From assembly GCF_030063475.1 (NCBI RefSeq), contig NZ_JASIRT010000031.1, positions 1-55,890 on the forward strand: 55,890 nucleotides of DNA, written 5' to 3'. The position numbers and the translations under genes were made by a program. Shown piece after piece: positions 8,377 to 17,228 of the stretch (position 1 is its first letter; each line of letters begins with the position of its first letter). Source of the stretch: Roseomonas sp. E05. Lineage in GTDB: Bacteria > Pseudomonadota > Alphaproteobacteria > Acetobacterales > Acetobacteraceae. Under the pieces are notes generated by a model. It saw only the letters and a list, made by a program, of their open reading frames with translations. It was not told the origin of the DNA and did not search any database.

Positions 8377-9218
8377 GCCCGCGCGCGCTCCACCGCGGCC
8401 ATGAAGGTGCGGAGCCGGTCGGGATCGACCGGGTTCCACCAGACGCCGTCCTGCTTCAGATAGCTGGCGACGATGACGGCATCGGCGACGGTGAGGATGC
8501 CGCCCACATTCTCCGGCGTCACGCCCGAGCCGACCGCGACCGGCAGCGCCGTGCCGCCCGCGATGGTGGAAAGCTCCTCCATGGTGGCGGAATCGCCGGT
8601 GCGCTGGCCGGTGGCGATGGCCACGTCGGCGTCGAAGAACTCGACGTCGCGCGCCAGTTCGGGGATCGAGCGGTCGCCGGTGATGGCATGCGCGCCGTGC
8701 TTGACGTGCACGTCGGCGAAGATCTTCACCTCGCGCGCCTGCAGCCAGGCGCGGTAGCGCGTGGCGGCGGCGGCGGGGCCTTCGACGAAGCCCTCGTTGG
8801 CTACATAGGCATTGGCCCACTGGTTGACGCGGATGAAGGCCGCGCCGGCGGCTTTCGCCACGGCCAGCGCCTGGATGGCGCCATTGGCCAGCACGTTGAC
8901 GCCGACGGTGAGGCCGCTGGCGCGGCGCACCGCGTCGGTCATCACCGCCATGCCGGCGGCGGTCTCGGGGCCGAGATGCTCGGGCTTGCTGAAGGGGATG
9001 TCGCCATGGTTCTCGACGATCAGCCCGTCCACGCCGCCGGCGCGGTAGCGCCCGGCCTCGGCGACGGCGAAATCGACGATCTCCGCCATTGGCCGCCCGT
9101 CATAGCCCGGCGAGCCGGGCAGGGCGAGCGAGTGGATGACGCCGATGACGGCCTTGCGGCGGCCGAACAGCGCCTCGATGGCGTTGGGGCGCGGGCGGAA
9201 GACGGGCCTGGCGGGCAT
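8373..9218 (-). CDS. BtpA/SgcQ-family TIM-barrel protein
   Basis: The 281-residue product belongs to the BtpA/SgcQ family: opening IGVIHSLALPGSPGYDG, VDGLIVENHGDIPFSKP near 65-80, and the closing phosphate-site-like block PVAVGSGVTPENVGGILTVADAVIVASYLKQDG. Cyanobacterial BtpA is tied to photosystem I assembly, while enterobacterial SgcQ lies in a sugar operon; the enzymatic reaction of the family is not established. Placement next to a PfkB kinase favours a role on a phosphorylated sugar-like compound. ATG at 9218 shares one base with the upstream stop (TGATG); an upstream in-frame ATG would extend into that gene and is rejected. Confidence 0.88.
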   Translation of the reverse strand: MPARPVFRPRPNAIEALFGRRKAVIGVIHSLALPGSPGYDGRPMAEIVDFAVAEAGRYRAGGVDGLIVENHGDIPFSKPEHLGPETAAGMAVMTDAVRRASGLTVGVNVLANGAIQALAVAKAAGAAFIRVNQWANAYVANEGFVEGPAAAATRYRAWLQAREVKIFADVHVKHGAHAITGDRSIPELARDVEFFDADVAIATGQRTGDSATMEELSTIAGGTALPVAVGSGVTPENVGGILTVADAVIVASYLKQDGVWWNPVDPDRLRTFMAAVERARA

Positions 9219-9994
9219 CAGGCGTCGCGCCCCGCCAGCCAGCCCAGCACGTTGCGCCACAGCGTGGCATAGCCGTCCCAGTCCACGAAGGGCTGCGGCA
9301 GCCAGTGCGGGCCGATATCGGAGGTCCAGGCCAGGGTGCGGCCCTTGCCATGCGTGCCGGTGACCAGCAGCGGGTGGCCGCCCTCGCTGGCGGGCAGGCG
9401 GGCCAGCACCTCGGCGCCCGGCTTCGCCACCACCTCGTTGGCGCCGAGCAGCATCGGCATCGGCTGCGGCAGGCCCTGGAAGATCGGGTGCGCGGCGGCC
9501 TCCGGCGCCAGCTCGGCGACGAAGCCCTCCGGCACCTCGATGCGGTCGTCATAGGGCAGGCATTCGACCGGCAGCGCCTCCTCCACCGGCGTGCGGCGCC
9601 AGCGGGCGCGGCCGTCGATGCCCTGGAAGCTGAAATAGCCGCCGATCATGGCGAGGCCGCCGCCCTGCGCCGTCCAGTCGCGGATCAGCTTCAGCCGGTT
9701 GGGCACCGGGCGGCCGTGCAGCCAGACCTCGGGCGGCAGCAGCAGCGTGTTGGCGCCGAGGTCGGAGAGCAGGATGACGTCATACTGCGCCAGGCCCTCG
9801 GCGGCGAAGGGGAAGCCCTGCGCCGCCTCGTGCGCGGGCATGTAGGTCAGCGCGAAGGGGCTGTCGCGCAGCGCGGCCACCAGCGGCTCGGCGCCCAGGT
9901 GGAAGGTGACGCTGCCGAACTGGTCGAAGCCCTTGTAGTGGGTGGCGGAGGTCGCCCAGCTTTCGCCGACGAGCAGAACCTTCGTCTTGGTCAT
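9218..9994 (-). CDS. Glutamine amidotransferase-like (DUF1355/GATase1-like) protein
   Basis: A 258-residue protein with a flavodoxin-like class I GATase fold suggested by VLLVGESWATSATHYKGFD at the start, AQYDVILLSDLGANTLL, and AMIGGYFSFQG where a nucleophile elbow would be. The elbow has no Cys, and the only Cys in the protein is in VECLPYDD, so glutamine hydrolysis is unlikely; the fold may serve another purpose such as sugar or peptide handling. It is coupled by ATGA to the LacI gene before it and by TGATG to the BtpA gene after it. The family name is confident, the function is not known. Confidence 0.8.
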   Translation of the reverse strand: MTKTKVLLVGESWATSATHYKGFDQFGSVTFHLGAEPLVAALRDSPFALTYMPAHEAAQGFPFAAEGLAQYDVILLSDLGANTLLLPPEVWLHGRPVPNRLKLIRDWTAQGGGLAMIGGYFSFQGIDGRARWRRTPVEEALPVECLPYDDRIEVPEGFVAELAPEAAAHPIFQGLPQPMPMLLGANEVVAKPGAEVLARLPASEGGHPLLVTGTHGKGRTLAWTSDIGPHWLPQPFVDWDGYATLWRNVLGWLAGRDA

Positions 9995-11043
9995 GGGTGA
10001 GTGGCTTTCCGTGTTGGGCGGGCGGGCGGGGAGGCGACGGAGTGCCGCTCCACCAGCTCCACCGGGAGGCGAAGGGGCGGGCCCGCCGGCTCGCCGCGCA
10101 GCCGGCCGCGCAGCAGCGCGACGCCCCGCCGGCCGATCTCCGCGACCGGCTGGCGGATGGCGGTGACGGGCGGGTTGAACAGATGCAGCGGCCCGACATC
10201 GTCGAAGGCCACCAGCGAGAGGTCGTCGGGCACGGCGATCCCGGCTTCCCGCACGGCTTCCAGGAAGCCGTCCAGCAGAACGCCGCTGCCGAGCAGCAGG
10301 CCGGTCGGGCGGTCGTCGGGCAGGGCGAGCCAGGCGGCGGCGGCGGCGCGGCCCTGTTCCGGCGTGTGCGGTCCGGCGCTGGTCCAGGCGATCTCCGCTC
10401 CGGGCACGCCATGGGCGGCGGCGCGCAGCCCCTCCAGCCGCTCATCGGTGCTCATCAGCCCCGGTGGGCCGCCGACGAAGCCGAGGCGGCGGTGCCCGGC
10501 GGCCAGCAGGCGCTCGCCGGCCAGCCGGCCGCCCTGATGGTTGTCGCAGAACAGCTTCGGCACGCTGGTGCCCGCCACGTCCTCGTCGATCAGCACGAGG
10601 TTGCGCGAGGCGCTGATGCCCTGCGCCAGCCTTCCGTCGTCGTGGTGGTTGGTGAGGAAGATCAGCCCGTCCACCTGATGGCTGCGCAACCGCTCCAGAT
10701 AGTCCAGCTCGCGGTCCAGCCGGTTCAGCGTGGCGCAGAGCAGCAGGCCAAGCCCCTCCGCCTCGGCGGCTTCCTCCACCGCGGCGGCGAGATGGGCGAA
10801 GAAGGGGTTGGCGATCTCGGGCACCACCAGCCCGATGGTGTCGGAGCGGCCGAGGCTGAGGCTGCGGGCAAGGCGGTTCGGCTGATAGGCGAGCTGGCGC
10901 ACGGCCGCGTCGATCCGCGCCGCCGTCGCGGGCGGCAGGACCAGGCCCGCATTCAGGTAGCGCGAGACCGTGGTGACCGAGACCTCGGCCAGCGCGGCGA
11001 CGTCCTTGACCCTGGCGGGGCGAGTGGCGGGCTTGCGGAGCAT
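9991..11043 (-). CDS. LacI-family transcriptional regulator
   Basis: A 350-residue repressor: helix-turn-helix ARVKDVAALAEVSVTTVSRYL near residues 10-30, hinge ending LARSLSLGRSDTIG, then a periplasmic-binding-like sensor domain (LVVPEIANPFFAHL, VDGLIFLTNH, LRLPVELVERHSV at the end). It is the first gene of the operon, and two LacI-type half-palindromic sites lie 11-35 nt upstream of its start. Autoregulation together with all downstream catabolic and transport genes is therefore likely, with the imported compound or its phosphate as inducer. Confidence 0.93.
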   Translation of the reverse strand: MLRKPATRPARVKDVAALAEVSVTTVSRYLNAGLVLPPATAARIDAAVRQLAYQPNRLARSLSLGRSDTIGLVVPEIANPFFAHLAAAVEEAAEAEGLGLLLCATLNRLDRELDYLERLRSHQVDGLIFLTNHHDDGRLAQGISASRNLVLIDEDVAGTSVPKLFCDNHQGGRLAGERLLAAGHRRLGFVGGPPGLMSTDERLEGLRAAAHGVPGAEIAWTSAGPHTPEQGRAAAAAWLALPDDRPTGLLLGSGVLLDGFLEAVREAGIAVPDDLSLVAFDDVGPLHLFNPPVTAIRQPVAEIGRRGVALLRGRLRGEPAGPPLRLPVELVERHSVASPPARPTRKATHP

Positions 11044-11053
11044 CGGCCTCCGA

Positions 11054-11065
11054 TAAATCGGTTTA
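11054..11065. promoter_or_regulatory. Putative LacI operator, copy 1
   Basis: TAAATCGGTTTA matches its own complement at 10 of 12 positions and has the central CpG typical of LacI-family sites. It sits directly before the lacI-headed operon (start 11043), so bound repressor would block its transcription. Confidence 0.65.
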
Positions 11066-11066
11066 G

Positions 11067-11078
11067 TGAATCGCTTTA
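11067..11078. promoter_or_regulatory. Putative LacI operator, copy 2
   Basis: TGAATCGCTTTA is a weaker dyad (8 of 12 positions) sharing the ATCG core and TTTA arm with the site 13 bp away. The 13-bp centre spacing puts the two sites slightly more than one helical turn apart. Confidence 0.5.
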
Positions 11079-11122
11079 CAAAGCTTCCTGCTCTTCGCTC
11101 CGCTGTCAACCGGCAAGATGGC

Positions 11123-12865
11123 TCAGGTGGCTGCGGGCGCCGTCTTCGCCATGCGCAGCCCATCCGCGACCTTCTCGGCGGTCATGATGACGGGCAGGTT
11201 CAGGTTGGCGCAGGGGATGGTCGGCATGAGGGAGGCGTCGCATACCATCAGCCCTTCGACGCCGATCACCCGTCCGCTGGGGTCGCAGACCGCGCGCGGA
11301 TCGTCCTCCGCGCCGAGGCGGCAGGTGCCGCAGGGATGCCAGACGCCGCCGACATGCTCGCGCAGGTGCCGGTGCAGCGCGTCCTCGTCCCGGCAGAGCA
11401 GGTCGAGCGGCGCGACGCCGTCCTGCGCCAGGGCCAGCACGCGGTCGCGGATGGCGGCGCTGCGGTCCATCGCCGGCCCGACCAACGCGGTCAGCAGCCG
11501 GTTGCGCGTGGAGAGCTTCAGCAGCGACTTCACCCGCGCCGAATAGGTCGAGGGGAAGACCGCCTGCACCATGCCGGCGAGGGCCGGGGCCTGCAGCACC
11601 CCCGCCGCCAGGCGGAAGGCCTGCGCCAGCCGCTCCAGGTCGCGCGCGTCGGAGAGCATGCGGAAATCCACCAGCGGCGGCGTGCGCGGGTCCGGCGAGG
11701 CCAGCGTTACCTCACCGCGCGAATAGGACTTGTTGACCCAGGAGAACAGCGTGGCGATGCGGTGCCCGACGGCGTGCCAGCCGGAGCGGGTGTTGACCGC
11801 GGTGTGCATGTCGCCCGGCGGTGTGCCCTCCAGCACGGAGGACCAGCGCAGGATGGACTGGATGTGGTAGCGGTCGCCCGCCGCCAGCCGCGCATCGGCG
11901 CGGATGAAGGCGGAGACGCCGATCGAGGGATGCTCCAGCAGGTTGCGCCCCACCCCCTCGCGCGCCGCCACGACAGGAATGCCGAGCGCCGCCAGCGCAC
12001 GGCCCGGCCCGATGCCGCTGCGCATCAGCAGTGCCGGCGAGTGCAGCGCCCCCGCGCTGACGATGACCCGCGGCGCGGCAACCGTGACTGCCTCCTGCTC
12101 CCGGCGCAGCGCCGCGCCGGTCACGCGCCGCCCTTCAAAGAGCAGGCGCTCGGCCTGGGTTTCCGTCCAGAGCGTCAGGTTGGGGCGGGCGCGCACGGCC
12201 TCCGTCAGATAGACGGTGGCGGTGGAGGTGCGGGTGCCCGCGCGGTCCAGGTTGACGGTGATGGGGAAGACACCGTCCTCCCAGGCGCCGTTCTGGTCCT
12301 CCCGCGAGGCGTGGCCCTGCCGGTTCAACTCCGCCTCGACCTGGCGGGCGAAGGGCGTGTGCAGGCTGCGCGGCACGCGCTGGATCGGCAGCGGCCCGTC
12401 CTTCCCGTGCAGCGCGGCCTCGGCGCCGAGATCGAGGTCGCTTTCCAGCTTGCGGAAATAGGGCAGCACATCCCGCCAGCCCCAGCCCTCGGCGCCTTCG
12501 GCCACCCATTCCGCATAGTCATGCGGCGAGCCGCGATTGGCGCCGATGCCGTTGATGGAGGAGCCGCCGCCGAGGATGCGCGCCTGCTCGTAGGGCCGCA
12601 TGGTGGCGCCGCCCGTGTTGCCCGCCGCCCGGCCCATGCCGACGCTGAGCCCCGGCCAGACATTGGCCGGGTTGAAATAGGCCCGCCCGGGATAGGGCGA
12701 GGCGATGTCCTCCGGCATGGCGCCGGCGCGCAGGTCGCGGCCCGCCTCCACCAGCAGCACCCGCCGCGCGGGGTCCTCGCTGAGCCGCGCCGCCAGCACG
12801 CAGCCCGCCGAGCCGCCGCCGAGGATCACCACGTCGAAGGCCGCCACGGCGGCGGGGCCGCTCAT
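11123..12865 (-). CDS. GMC-family FAD oxidoreductase (choline dehydrogenase-like)
   Basis: A 580-residue flavoenzyme. The FAD Rossmann motif GGGSAG is near residue 16; the GMC signature runs through GNTGGATMRPYEQARILGG and SSINGIGANRG near 80-110; PRVIVSAGALHSPALLMRSGIGP is the second signature; and the C-terminal block WHPCGTCRLG with ANLNLPVIMTAEKVA contains the active-site His and Asn region. GMC enzymes oxidise alcohols (choline, polyols, aryl alcohols), passing electrons to a quinone or oxygen. No signal peptide is evident. The ATG at 12865 follows GGAGG by 7 nt, better than longer in-frame starts. Divergent from hyuAB, so a shared control region is possible. Confidence 0.92.
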   Translation of the reverse strand: MSGPAAVAAFDVVILGGGSAGCVLAARLSEDPARRVLLVEAGRDLRAGAMPEDIASPYPGRAYFNPANVWPGLSVGMGRAAGNTGGATMRPYEQARILGGGSSINGIGANRGSPHDYAEWVAEGAEGWGWRDVLPYFRKLESDLDLGAEAALHGKDGPLPIQRVPRSLHTPFARQVEAELNRQGHASREDQNGAWEDGVFPITVNLDRAGTRTSTATVYLTEAVRARPNLTLWTETQAERLLFEGRRVTGAALRREQEAVTVAAPRVIVSAGALHSPALLMRSGIGPGRALAALGIPVVAAREGVGRNLLEHPSIGVSAFIRADARLAAGDRYHIQSILRWSSVLEGTPPGDMHTAVNTRSGWHAVGHRIATLFSWVNKSYSRGEVTLASPDPRTPPLVDFRMLSDARDLERLAQAFRLAAGVLQAPALAGMVQAVFPSTYSARVKSLLKLSTRNRLLTALVGPAMDRSAAIRDRVLALAQDGVAPLDLLCRDEDALHRHLREHVGGVWHPCGTCRLGAEDDPRAVCDPSGRVIGVEGLMVCDASLMPTIPCANLNLPVIMTAEKVADGLRMAKTAPAAT

Positions 12866-13121
12866 GCGACGGCCTCCCGCTGCGGACCGCCCCGCGCCGG
12901 AAGATCTTCTGCGATGGGTCGCGTCACTGCCAGGGTCATCCGTGCCTTCCCGTGCTGTCATGGTCGCCGCCCCGCGGCCGGCGCATCGCAGCACGGTCTT
13001 CCCCGGGCGGCCACCCGCCTTCCGCCCGCCGCAGGGTATTCCCGCAGGTTATCGCCCACCGCCATGGAAGAACTCGCCCCGCCGGCCGGCCCGCGCGATG
13101 CTGCGGCGATGATCTCCACGG
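12866..13121. other. Divergent intergenic region between GMC oxidoreductase and hyuAB
   Basis: This 256-nt GC-rich stretch must hold the promoters for the two divergent units. Only the GGAGG ribosome site of the GMC gene stands out; no clear palindrome or A+T-rich promoter was seen. Confidence 0.4.
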
Positions 13122-15164
13122 ATGGATGCAGGCATGGCTTGGCGCATCGGCGTTGACATCGGCGGCACCTTCGCCGACCTCGTGGCCCTCGACACGGAAG
13201 CGGGCCGGATGACCACCCTCAAGGTGCTCACCACGCCACGGGAGCCGGGCCAGGACGTCGCCGCCGGGCTGCGGCGGCTGGTGGGCATGGGGCTGGTGCC
13301 GCAGGCGGTCGAGCGCTTCGTGCACGGCACCACGGTCGGCGTGAACACCATCATCCAGCGGCGCGGCGCGCGGCTGGCGCTGTTCACCACCGCCGGCTTC
13401 ACCGACATGCTGGAACTGGCGCGGCTGCGCATGCCCGACCCCTACAGCCTGTTCTGCGAGCGCCCCGAGCCGCTGGTGCCGCGCGAGCGCGTCTTCCCCG
13501 TCACCGAGCGGATGGACGCCGAGGGCACCACCCTGACCCCGCCCGAGCGCGCTTCCGTGGCCGCGGCGGTGGCGGCGGCGCGCGCCGCCGGCTGCGAGGG
13601 CGTGGTGGTCTCCTTCCTGCATGCCTGGCGCAACGCCGCGCATGAGGAGGCGGTGGCGGCGATGATCGCCGAGATGGCGCCCGAGCTGTTCGTCTTCCGC
13701 GGCAGCGAGGTCTGGCCGGCGATCCGCGAATACGAGCGCACCACCACCTCGGTGCTGAACGCCTATGTCCATCCGCGCATCGACGCCTACCTGGAGCGCG
13801 TCGAGGCACAACTCGCCGCCGCCGCCATCGCCGCGCCGCTGCTGCTGACCACCTCGGCCGGCGGCACCATGACGGCGCAACGCGGGCGGCGGGACTGCGT
13901 GGGCATGCTGCTCTCCGGCACCGCCTCGGGCGTGGTGGGCGCCGGCGTCGTCGCCAAGGCGGCGGGCATCCCGGCGGTGCTGACGCTCGACATCGGCGGC
14001 ACCAGCGCCGACGTGGCGCTGCTGACCGACGGCCAGCCCGCCTTCGGCAGCGGCCAGTCCATCGGCGAGTTCCCGCTGGCCATCCCGACCGTGGCGGTGA
14101 TCTCCAGCGGCCAGGGCGGCGGCTCGATCGCGCGGCTGGACGCGCAGGGCGTGCTGCAGGTCGGGCCGGAAAGCGCCGGCTCCACCCCCGGCCCCGCCTG
14201 CTTCGGGCGCGGCGGCACGCAATGCACGGTGACGGATGCGGCGCTGCTCTGCGGCATCCTCGGCCAGGGCGAGCTGGGCTTCGGCGCCATCGCGCCGGAC
14301 CGCAGCCGCGCCGAGGCCGCCATCGCGCCGATCGCCGAAGCCCTGGGGGTGGATGCGGCGAGCGCGGCGGAAGGCGTGCTGCGCGTGGCCATCAGCGGCA
14401 TGCTGATCGAGATCGACAAGCTGCTGGCGCGCGCCGGCATGCATGCCAGCGAGCTGACGCTGATGCCCTTCGGCGGCGCGGGCCCCATGCTGGGCGCGCT
14501 GCTGGCCGAGACGGCGGGCATCCGCCGCGTGCTGGTGCCGCCGGTGCCGGGCACGCTCTGCGCGCTCGGCGCGCTGGCCGCCGACCTGCGGCGCGACACC
14601 ATGCGCACCGTGCTGCAGCCGCTGGAGGCCGCAAGCTGGCCCGCCCTGCGCCAGGTCTTCGAGGAGCTGACGGCGGAGGCCAATGCCGCCCTCGCCGAGA
14701 TGAGCGGCACCGGCGAGACGGAAACCTCGCTGGGCGCCGACCTGCGCTATCGCGGCCAGTCCTACGAGCTGACCGTGCCGGTGCCCGCCGCAGTGCTGGA
14801 ACAGGGGGTGGAGGCGCTGCTGGCGCTGTTCCACGCCGCCCATGCCGAGAGCTTCGGCCATTCCGACCCCGCGGCGCCGGTGGAGGTGGTGAGCCTGCGC
14901 GCCGCCGCGCGCCGCCCGGCGCCGCCGCTGCCCATGCCGCGCCAGGCGGCGGTGCCGCACGAGGCCGCGCCGGAAACCCGCATCGAACTGCGCCTGGATG
15001 GCGCCTGGAAGCCTGCCGCGCTGCATCGCCGCGCCGCGCTGCGCCCGGGCGGGCGCTTCGCCGGGCCGGCCGTCGTCACCCAGGCCGACTGCACCGTGCT
15101 GGTCCCCGCCGGATGGACCGCTGTGACCGACGAACTCGGCAACCTCGTGATGGAGCACGCCTGA
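13122..15164 (+). CDS. hyuA: Hydantoinase/oxoprolinase family protein, HyuA subunit
   Basis: The 680-residue product has the ATP-binding fold of the HyuA/oxoprolinase-alpha family: GVDIGGTFADLVALDTE at residues 10-26, TTVGVNTIIQRRGARLALFTTAGFTD, a second actin-like motif LDIGGTSADVALL, and GGAGPMLGALLAE. These enzymes hydrolyse or carboxylate cyclic amides and ketones at ATP cost, working with HyuB. Starts at 13122 or at an ATG four codons later are both possible; the later one gives the more usual M-A-W-R-I-G-V-D beginning. The gene overlaps hyuB by one base (TGATG). Substrate (hydantoin, 5-oxoproline or related lactam) is not determined. Confidence 0.93.
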   Translation: MDAGMAWRIGVDIGGTFADLVALDTEAGRMTTLKVLTTPREPGQDVAAGLRRLVGMGLVPQAVERFVHGTTVGVNTIIQRRGARLALFTTAGFTDMLELARLRMPDPYSLFCERPEPLVPRERVFPVTERMDAEGTTLTPPERASVAAAVAAARAAGCEGVVVSFLHAWRNAAHEEAVAAMIAEMAPELFVFRGSEVWPAIREYERTTTSVLNAYVHPRIDAYLERVEAQLAAAAIAAPLLLTTSAGGTMTAQRGRRDCVGMLLSGTASGVVGAGVVAKAAGIPAVLTLDIGGTSADVALLTDGQPAFGSGQSIGEFPLAIPTVAVISSGQGGGSIARLDAQGVLQVGPESAGSTPGPACFGRGGTQCTVTDAALLCGILGQGELGFGAIAPDRSRAEAAIAPIAEALGVDAASAAEGVLRVAISGMLIEIDKLLARAGMHASELTLMPFGGAGPMLGALLAETAGIRRVLVPPVPGTLCALGALAADLRRDTMRTVLQPLEAASWPALRQVFEELTAEANAALAEMSGTGETETSLGADLRYRGQSYELTVPVPAAVLEQGVEALLALFHAAHAESFGHSDPAAPVEVVSLRAAARRPAPPLPMPRQAAVPHEAAPETRIELRLDGAWKPAALHRRAALRPGGRFAGPAVVTQADCTVLVPAGWTAVTDELGNLVMEHA

Positions 15165-17149
15165 TGCGCACCGATCCCGTCACCCTGCAGGTGCTCCGCA
15201 ATCACTGCCGCGCCGCCGCCGAGAGCATGGCCACCACGCTCTACCGCACGGCGCATTCCACCTTCGTCAAGGAGACGGAGGACTTCACCATCCAGCTCCT
15301 CGACGCGCGCGGCAAGACCTGCGCCGTGCCCCTCGACCTCGGCGCCACCTGGTATCCCGGCGTGGACTACGAGGCGGCGATCGGCCTCGTGCCGGGCGGC
15401 TACGCGCCCGGCGACATCGCCATGACCAGCGACCCCTATTCCGGCTATCTCTCCACCCACTCGCCGGACACCAACATGTGGAAGCCGGTCTTCCACGAGG
15501 GCGAGATCATCGCCTTCGCCGGCGGGCACATCCACAATGTCGATGTCGGCGGCGCGGTGCCGGCGAGCCTCTCGCGCACGCTGACGGAGGTGCACCAGGA
15601 AGGGCTGCGCATCCCGCCCAGCAAGCTCTACCGCGCCGGCGTGCTGGACGAGACGCTGGTGCGCACCATGCTGGCCAATGTGCGCGTGCCCGAGCAGAAC
15701 TGGGGCGACCTGAAGGCGCTGGTCGCCGCCGTGAACACCGGCGAGCGCCGCATCCTCGACCTGGTGCGCCGCTTCGGGGTGGCGACCCTGAAGGACGGCC
15801 TCGCCGACCTGCTGGACTATGGCGAGGCGCAGGCGCGCGCCGTGCTCTCCAGCCTGCCCGACGGCACCTACCACTTCGCCGACTATTGCGACGAGGACGG
15901 CGTCGGCGGTGATCCGCTGCGACTGAAGCTGGCGCTGCGCATCGCCGGTGATTCCGCCGAGCTGGACTTCACCGGTACCGATCCGCAGACCATCAGCTCG
16001 ATGAACGTGCCGACCGGCGGGCATCCCCGCCATTCGCTGATCCTGGTCGGCGTCTACTACGTGCTCTCGGCGCTCAGCCCGAAGATCCTGCTGAACTTCG
16101 GCACCACACGGCCCTTCACCTGCATCCTGCCCGAGGGCAGCGTGGTGAACCCGGCGCATCCGGCGGCGGTGGGCATGCGCAGCCTGACCTGCGCGCGGCT
16201 GCGCAGCCTGGTCTTCGGCGCCTTCGCGCAGGCGGCGCCGGAGCGGCTGCCGGCCGCGCCCGCCGGCTCCTCCTCCATCATCAACCTCGCCGCCGAGCAT
16301 CCGCGAACCGGCCGCCGCGTCATCGCCGCCGTCGCGCCGATCGTCGGTGGCGGCGGCGGCATGCCGCACCGCGACGGCACCGACGGCTCCGGCGCCGACG
16401 CCGCCTACCTGAAGAACAGCCCGGTGGAAATCACCGAATCCGAGGCGCCGGTGCGCATCCTGCGCTACGGGCTGATGCCGGATACCGGCGGCGCCGGCAC
16501 GCATCGCGGCGGCCTCGCCACCGTGCTGGAATTCACCACCGATGCGCCGGACGCCACCGTCACCGCCCGCAACCGCGACCGCACGCATTTCCGTCCCTGG
16601 GGCACGCTGGGCGGCAGGCCCGGCGCGCCGAGCAGCTTCGCGCTGAACCCGGGCACCGAGCGCGCGCAGGACCTGCGCAACACCGACCTGCTGCACCTCT
16701 CGCCCGGCGACGTGGTGCGGATCGTCTCGCCCGGCGGCGGTGGCCGCGGCGACCCGGCCGCGCGCAGCCCGGAGGCCGTGCTGCGCGACGTGCAGGCCGG
16801 CCGGCTGAGCGTGGCGGCGGCGGAGCGCGACTATGCCGTGGTCATCCGCGAGGGCGCGGTGGATGCCGAGGCGACGGCGGCACTGCGCGCCCGCGCCGCG
16901 CCGCGCCAGGGCTTCGACGGCGGCCCCGAGCGCGCCGCGCACGAGGCGCGCTGGGACACGGACGCCTATGCCGCGCTGATCGAGGCGCTGGCCCGCGTGC
17001 CGGCGAGCTGGCGCGGCCGGCTGAAGCGGCGGCTCTTTGCCGCGGTGCGCGCCGCGCCGGAGCAGGCGCCGCGCGACGCCATCGCCGCCGTGCTGCGGGA
17101 GGACCGCGCCTTCGCCCGCGCCCTGGCCGAGGGCGCCGGGCGCGGCTGA
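15164..17149 (+). CDS. hyuB: Hydantoinase/oxoprolinase family protein, HyuB subunit
   Basis: The 661-residue partner of HyuA. Typical blocks are DPVTLQVLRNHCRAAAESMA at the start, VKETEDFTIQLLDARG, the metal-binding region GHIHNVDVGGAVPASLS, and SPGGGGRGDP before the C-terminal tail. The last 120 residues are Ala/Arg-rich and more variable. Translation is coupled to hyuA. No third subunit gene like that of acetone carboxylase is present, which favours a two-subunit hydantoinase or oxoprolinase. Confidence 0.93.
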   Translation: MRTDPVTLQVLRNHCRAAAESMATTLYRTAHSTFVKETEDFTIQLLDARGKTCAVPLDLGATWYPGVDYEAAIGLVPGGYAPGDIAMTSDPYSGYLSTHSPDTNMWKPVFHEGEIIAFAGGHIHNVDVGGAVPASLSRTLTEVHQEGLRIPPSKLYRAGVLDETLVRTMLANVRVPEQNWGDLKALVAAVNTGERRILDLVRRFGVATLKDGLADLLDYGEAQARAVLSSLPDGTYHFADYCDEDGVGGDPLRLKLALRIAGDSAELDFTGTDPQTISSMNVPTGGHPRHSLILVGVYYVLSALSPKILLNFGTTRPFTCILPEGSVVNPAHPAAVGMRSLTCARLRSLVFGAFAQAAPERLPAAPAGSSSIINLAAEHPRTGRRVIAAVAPIVGGGGGMPHRDGTDGSGADAAYLKNSPVEITESEAPVRILRYGLMPDTGGAGTHRGGLATVLEFTTDAPDATVTARNRDRTHFRPWGTLGGRPGAPSSFALNPGTERAQDLRNTDLLHLSPGDVVRIVSPGGGGRGDPAARSPEAVLRDVQAGRLSVAAAERDYAVVIREGAVDAEATAALRARAAPRQGFDGGPERAAHEARWDTDAYAALIEALARVPASWRGRLKRRLFAAVRAAPEQAPRDAIAAVLREDRAFARALAEGAGRG

Positions 17150-17228
17150 CGGAGACCGGGGCGCGCCGGCAGCATCGCGCCCCGGCCCTTGGGCGGCGGG
17201 CAGGGGCGTGGCTATCCTGCGCGCCGTG

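Noticed and set aside
13049-13432. Antisense reading frames over the start of hyuA
   Set aside because: Ser/Arg-rich shadow translations without ribosome sites or family motifs.
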